From Shinisaurus crocodilurus (taxonomy: Eukaryota > Chordata > Lepidosauria > Squamata > Shinisauridae): a stretch of 64,000 nucleotides of DNA. The stretch covers positions 137,394,564-137,458,563 of the forward strand of contig CM037880.1 in the NCBI GenBank assembly GCA_021292165.1. The letters are read 5' to 3'. Below are positions 58,920 through 64,000 of this stretch, in pieces (the stretch's first letter is position 1; the number at the start of each line of letters is the position of its first letter). The notes under the pieces are model-generated. The model made no database searches and had not been told where the DNA came from. It saw nothing but the letters and a program-made list of their open reading frames with translations. Both the position numbers and the translations under genes were made by a program.

Positions 58920-60500
58920 GTAGGGAATCAGGCAATCTCTTAAGTATCCTGGTCCTGAATTGTTCAGGGCTTTGTAAACAAGTACCAAAACCTTATGCCT
59001 GGCCTGGCAGCTTCTAGGCAGCCAGTGAAGTTCCCTCAGCATAGGTGTAATATATTGGTGATAAGCCAATCATTACCAACCTGGCTGAGACATTCTGTAG
59101 CCAACTGCGGCTTCTAGTCTAACCTTAAGGGCAATGCGAGATGACGCACATTGCAGTAATCCAGTTTTTAGGTTAGCGGTACATAGGTCATCATACCTAT
59201 GATGTATGACCACTGTAGGGCCACAGTGGTCAAGACTCAAGCCATCCCTGTCCAGGAATTGCCATAACTGTCTTACTCACCAGCACTGGTAAAAGGCACT
59301 CCAATCCATTGAAGACACCTGTACCTCCAGTGCCAGTGCTGGATGAATGAGCACCACCAGACTTCACACCTGCTCCTTCAGGGGGAGTGGAACTCCCTCC
59401 AGAGCAGGCAACTGACACAGTTCCCAGACAGGAGGGCCACTCACCCACTGAGCCTCCATCTTGCCAGGATTCCGACTCAGTTTATTGGTATCATCCACCC
59501 CACCACTGCATCCAGGCACCAAAGCTTGCACAGCCTCCCCTGTGCAGATGTTGCAGAGAAATAGAGCTGGCCGTTATCAGCATACTGATGGCACCTCACT
59601 CCAACCCCCCCCCCCCCCCCGATGACTGCTTGCAACAGCAGTGGGGACATCTCCCAACATGTAGATGTTAAATAGCATTGGGGACAAAATATTTTATTTT
59701 ATTTATTTATTATATTTTTTAATCGCCCATCTGGCCGGTCACCCGGCCACCCTGGGCGATGTACAATTAAAATACAGTAAAACACAATAAAATATAATGA
59801 TTAAAACAAAATAAAAAATTCTTATTAAAAACCTAACCCACCCCATATTCCCGCCTGAACAGCCATGTTTTTAATGCATGGCGGAAGCTCATCACGGAGG
59901 GGGCATGGCGAAGGTCACTAGGGAGGGAGTTCCATAATGTGGGGGCCGCCACAGAGAAGGCCCTCTTCCTAGTCCCCACCAGCCTGGCTGCTCTGGCTGA
60001 TGGGATAAGGAGAAGGCCGTCCGTGGCAGACCTTGTTGAGCGGCCTACTTGATGTTGCTGGAGGCGCTCCTTGAGATAAGCTGGGCCGGAGCCGTGTAGG
60101 GTTTTAAAGGTCAAAACCAACACCTTGAATTCGGCTCGGCAAGCAACTGGTAGCCAGTGCAACTCATTAAGCACTGGCGTGATGTGATCACGCCGGCGGC
60201 TGCCCTTAATCAGGCGAGCCGCCGCGTTCTGTACAAAATAGTGCTCTGCAGCCAGCACCCCACAGCCTAAACACCAGGGGACTGATGAGCACTTCACACA
60301 CACCCCAAACCACTCTGAGACGGATCTTGCAGTTGCAGATAGGACCAGAACTATCAAAGAATGGTGCCTCCAAAGGCTCCAATACCCATCTCTAGGAGGA
60401 CGCTGTGGTCAATGGTATCAAATCTCCTGAAAGATCCAGTAAGAGCAAAAAAGTAGCACTCCCCCATCTGTTTCCTGGTAAATTCTTTATCAGGTAAGAT
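58920..60500 (-). mobile_element. L2 LINE interrupted by a second L2
   Basis: The outer L2 runs 58920-59693 and continues at about 60361-60500: before the break GTTAAATAGCATTGGGGAC, after it GGTCAATGGTATCAAATC, which correspond to neighbouring parts of the L2 at 56670-56850. A second L2 (59694-60357) sits between them. Confidence 0.65.
59694..60357 (-). mobile_element. Nested L2 LINE 3' part
   Basis: On the minus strand, 60240 down to 59840 encodes the L2 C-terminus: FVQNAAARLIKGSRRRDHIT, PVLNELHWLPVACRAEFKVL, APTLWNSLPSDLRHAPSVMS and RHALKTWLFRREYG. Then come a 3'UTR and a TTTATTTTAT-type tail at 59692-59720. The C-terminal frame is open for over 130 codons, so it is younger than the L2 around it. 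Confidence 0.75.
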
Positions 60501-60734
60501 ATTAAACAAAAAGGGTTTTTTTGCTTTTGAAGAGGGCGGGGGAAGAGTGGCTGATGTTCAAGCCACGGAATCTACATCTTTTTAGTCTTAAGATAGAAAA
60601 TGCAAGGAGCTTGCAGACATTCAAATTAGGATCTGTCAGGTGCTGCAATGGTTTCAGGGTGGACCTAGGACCCCAGAGTATTCATGAAAAATGGCAATTG
60701 TTTTTTTAAATTTACTAGCAAAGGTAAGTTTGAA

Positions 60735-62310
60735 CGACATGGCAATCCACCCTGCAAATAAGCTGCACAGGGTGGGTTGTTTGCGGAACCCACAGTACGC
60801 AAAACAGATGATCGGGATTACCATGGGTTGTTCTCCCCCTCCTTCCCCCCACCCTGGTCCTCCAGCCAGTATGTCAGGGTCCTGCATGGCAGAACCCATC
60901 TTGTCTTCCCCTCCCTGCTCCAATCATGACCCCTTTTCATTTGTGGTTTTTTCTTCTTCTTTCCCAGAGCCCCGTGCCACTACCAGTGACAGCTGCTAAA
61001 GTGCAGCCATGAAATCTGCATATATTTCCGTCCAAGAAAATGTTCAGATCTGCTAAATAGGTTGAAAGAAACAAACTTTCTTTTGACAGCCAAAAGAAAA
61101 GTGCTCATGAAAAGGGGGTGGAATGAGGATCCCCACTTTCCAGAGTACCTAGCGGCTGGGGGAAGTGTGGAAAAGGTGGACAGGACTGAGAACAGTCAGG
61201 GCAATACTAAAAAACTAGAGGATCACCCCCAAAAGGAGGAGATATACTCACTACCCCCTTTCAGGGGGGGGGGAACCCTTCACTGCTTTGCTTTTCAATT
61301 GACAGCTCACCAATTGACAACTGTCAAGTGTGTGCAAAGCAAGCTATATGCAGCCTCGCTTGGTCAATGTCCATGGATGCTGCCTACTGCACTTTGACAG
61401 CAGAAACTTACCAGGACATTGGCCAGGCAAGACTCCACGGGCCGGTTCGCACAACCCAGGCTGTGGGCGGGGGAGGCACCATGGGGCTGTCTGCGGGGTC
61501 CGGTGGGGCGCCGCAGATGACCTGCGCCCCGTGCACGTGGGCAGACCCTGCACCGCAGTGCAGGCCTCCCGGCGCTAGGGGGCGGGGCCCCGGGATGCCC
61601 AGAGGGGCCGTTTGCCCCTACAGGATGGAGCGGCTGCAGTTCCAGCCGCTCTGGGCTGCTGCCTCTGTGCGGACCCCGCGGGACGGCCACCCGCTGTTCG
61701 CACGGCACGGTGGCCACGCACGGTAGGGGCTTACCACTCTACCAACCATGGTCACTTTGCGTGCGTCTGGCAAGCAGCTGTTCCGCAGGGGCACCCCCGG
61801 TCGGCGTGCACACGACACGGGAACCGCAGGGGACTTCTGCTCCCCCACGGTTCCCGTGTCGGGCGAACAAGCCCCTCATTTCAGTCCTTCGTAGGTGTGC
61901 ACCTGCAAAAGGCCAAAAAAAGAAAATTAAATTATGAACGAAATTACACACATTTGTGCCCTCCCCACACATGCACACACAAGGGTAAGGAGCCAGTGGC
62001 AGTTGCTCTAGTGTTGCCTGGGCTTCGGTGGAGCAGCTGTCACTGGCCACTTGAGCTTCAGTGAAGCGACTGTTGCTTGCCATTTTCCACAACCCACAAT
62101 AGGATCAGTCTCCCAGGTTCAGATGGTATCATACACCAGCCCATTGTGGATTGAACAACCCCTAGAACAAGCCATGGGTTGTCAGGGTGGTTTGTTGCCC
62201 CAAAACAAGCTACCCTGCGGGAAATGGTCCAGGTTCAGATGACATGGCAACCCACTGTGGTTAGTTACCCACAATGGGTTGTCATGTGAACCCAGTCAAT
62301 GAGCACACAC
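60735..62310. mobile_element. Fold-back transposon, copy 3, with GC-rich insert
   Basis: The right end reads CAATGGGTTGTCATGTG then AACCCAGTCAATG, the complement of the outer end of copy 1. Inside are TTTGACAGCAGAAACTTACC and CAATTGACAGCTCACC, as in copies 1 and 2. A GC-rich block, 61437-61875 (CGGGCCGGTTCGCACAACC to CCGTGTCGGGCGAACAAGC), interrupts the pattern and may be a separate insertion. Confidence 0.55.
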
Positions 62311-62569
62311 AACTAAAGTTACACGTTGAAGTCCAGGCTAGCATGAAAGTGGTTGAGAATTTGTCTAGAACACAGATATTCAAATCTTATATATTTAGTG
62401 GGAAATAGCTTTTAATATCTTCAAGCAGCCAGGTAACAGCAGCTGTGACACAAAGGGATGGGTTGTAATGTAACTGTATATATAAATAACTGCCAAGCAC
62501 CATGTGTATTAAAAATTAATTCTGTAGGAAAATATTGTGTGTTTATAGTAGTAAGGTATGCGAAGAACC

Positions 62570-62890
62570 TTTTTGTGTGGCTGGATCCAAACTTTGGAAC
62601 TCCCTGCCCAGTGAGACCTATGTCGCTCATTCCCCGATTATCATCTGCTGCAGTGTAAAGAGCTTTATTTTCAGGAAGGCCTTCAGTTGTTAGTGATTTT
62701 AGTGTAGTTTGGCTGGTGGATTTTTACTCTTATTATAGTTTTATCTTTCTGGGTTCTGTTGCTCTGTCTCTTTTCTAGATGATTTTAGTGTATCTTGCTT
62801 ATATTTTTATTGCATTTCTAATCTGTATTCTTTATTTGCCACTTTGAATGTTTTGAAAAGGCAGGCTATAAATGTTTTAAAGAAATATAT
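62570..62890 (+). repeat. L2 LINE 3'-end fragment
   Basis: Begins with ACTTTGGAACTCCCTGCCC (the L2 'WNSLP' coding end), then GGAAGGCCTTCAGTTG, and ends AGGCAGGCTATAAATG in an AT-rich tail. Confidence 0.6.
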
Positions 62891-64000
62891 AAGTATCAGA
62901 CACTATATTTGCACACTTTAGGCTTAATTAAAATGGAAGTCTAGTAGCTGAAATGAGTCAGTATTGGTATTAGATAAGCACAGCTAAAGAAGCAAACTGA
63001 TAAGTTTCAAGGGCAGTGGAATAGCTTCTGCTGTTTTATACCTGTAACTGACAACTTTCACATGAAAACCAAAATAGAAGAGGATAAACTGAAGTTCACA
63101 GAGACTGGAATCTTTGAATTAGAATTATTGGATGTTGTTCTTGAGTCTTCAAGTCTTTATAAGTCGTTTGTTAATGTGTTCACTTTTGCTAATCTCTGCC
63201 TTTTTGCTAACACTTTCACTTTCAGCAATCTGCATCCATAGAATGGATTTCGGAAAGGATTTCTAATGCATACATCTGAAAATGTGTTTGAATGGATTAC
63301 TTGTACAGCTTCAGCTTGCTCAAAAATGATCCAGTGAGTTGTAGCTGAAGAAAGACCAGTCTAATCACAAAATTCTCTCTGAACAAATATTGAGTGACCT
63401 ATTCTTCTTTTAATGTATTATTTTGAATACACTTGAATAGAGTTCAAAATATAAATCAAACATGAAACAAGTAAGTTTCAGAACCTTCATAATATGCCCC
63501 CCCAACACACAATTATCCATTAAACTGCCCCCGGTAACATGAAGCCTAAGTGCCAGTCTCATGATTAAGAAATCAAAGTTACTTATGTTACCTATTCCAA
63601 CAAAACATGTTCATGTGTATGCATTAATGGGAAATATTAGGAAAGATGGTATATAAGTGCAGGGTACAGAATATTAGAACTGACACACTAACTAAAAACT
63701 GTATTCTAGAACCAAGATTAAAAACCATTATGGCACACACAGCCTCTCCTCGTGGAATATTTATGCCCATTGCAAATTCTAACACAGACTTGCCTGTCCG
63801 CAAATGGAACAGTGATTTTCACCAATTGCTCCTCCCCCTGTAGTCCTGTCTCCACTCCCACATTGTTCAGGAGGGTCCCCTGAGCACCTGGAGCAGCTTT
63901 TCAGGTGGCATAGGGTACTGTATTGGAAAGGAGAAATTGGCAAAAATGCCATGCCAGTAGAACTCTGCTGAGAGCAACTCTGAATCCAACCCTTTCTGGG
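62891..64000. other. Intergenic, nothing recognised
   Basis: AT-rich sequence without a recognisable exon, RNA gene or repeat. Small ORFs have no family features. Confidence 0.5.

Noticed and set aside
59833..60357. 174-codon minus-strand ORF as a host gene
   Set aside because: Most of it is the L2 C-terminal coding end; the first part is read-through of flanking sequence.

Overview
This window is vertebrate nuclear DNA, almost certainly from a squamate reptile (probably a lizard). It holds three split genes in the order RANBP9 (+), NOL7 (-), SIRT5 (-), which is the conserved tetrapod neighbourhood (human 6p23). Exons are short islands with GT/AG borders and correct phase, in a sea of interspersed repeats. 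The repeat mix fits a squamate: CR1, L2 and L1 LINE fragments, MIR-type CORE-SINEs, a tRNA-derived SINE, 5S-derived SINEs, and many short inverted-repeat DNA transposons. The species assignment is inference.

Layout. 1-4572: intron of RANBP9; the first exons lie upstream of the window. 4573-22075: twelve RANBP9 exons covering the last 501 codons (rest of the SPRY domain, LisH, CTLH, CRA); 3'UTR to about 22.85 or 23.2 kb. 23.2-25.0 kb: short convergent intergenic gap. 25252-38253: eight NOL7 coding exons on the minus strand (228 aa deduced). Its first intron carries a 3.1-kb LTR element. 38.3-41.1 kb: intergenic, no gene seen. 41257-52305: eight SIRT5 coding exons on the minus strand (308 aa deduced), with a probable non-coding first exon in a CpG island at 54.3-54.8 kb. 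54.8-64 kb: intergenic, mostly LINE and transposon remains.

The three proteins do not form a pathway. RANBP9 is a scaffold of the CTLH E3 ubiquitin ligase, NOL7 is a nucleolar small-subunit processome factor, and SIRT5 is a mitochondrial NAD-dependent desuccinylase/demalonylase. They are neighbours by conserved synteny.

I found no evidence of a new multi-gene system. The observations most worth a second look are a shortened zinc-knuckle spacing in SIRT5 (C-x2-C instead of the usual C-x4-C), a 23-nt RANBP9 microexon, three copies of a large fold-back transposon, a fresh-looking L1 insertion with near-perfect target duplications, a coding-free LTR element whose 3' LTR has lost its poly(A) signal, and a 1.3-kb transposon in a SIRT5 intron whose GC-rich core resembles a CpG island. 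Long ORFs outside the three genes are LINE remnants or artefacts of GC-rich repeats.
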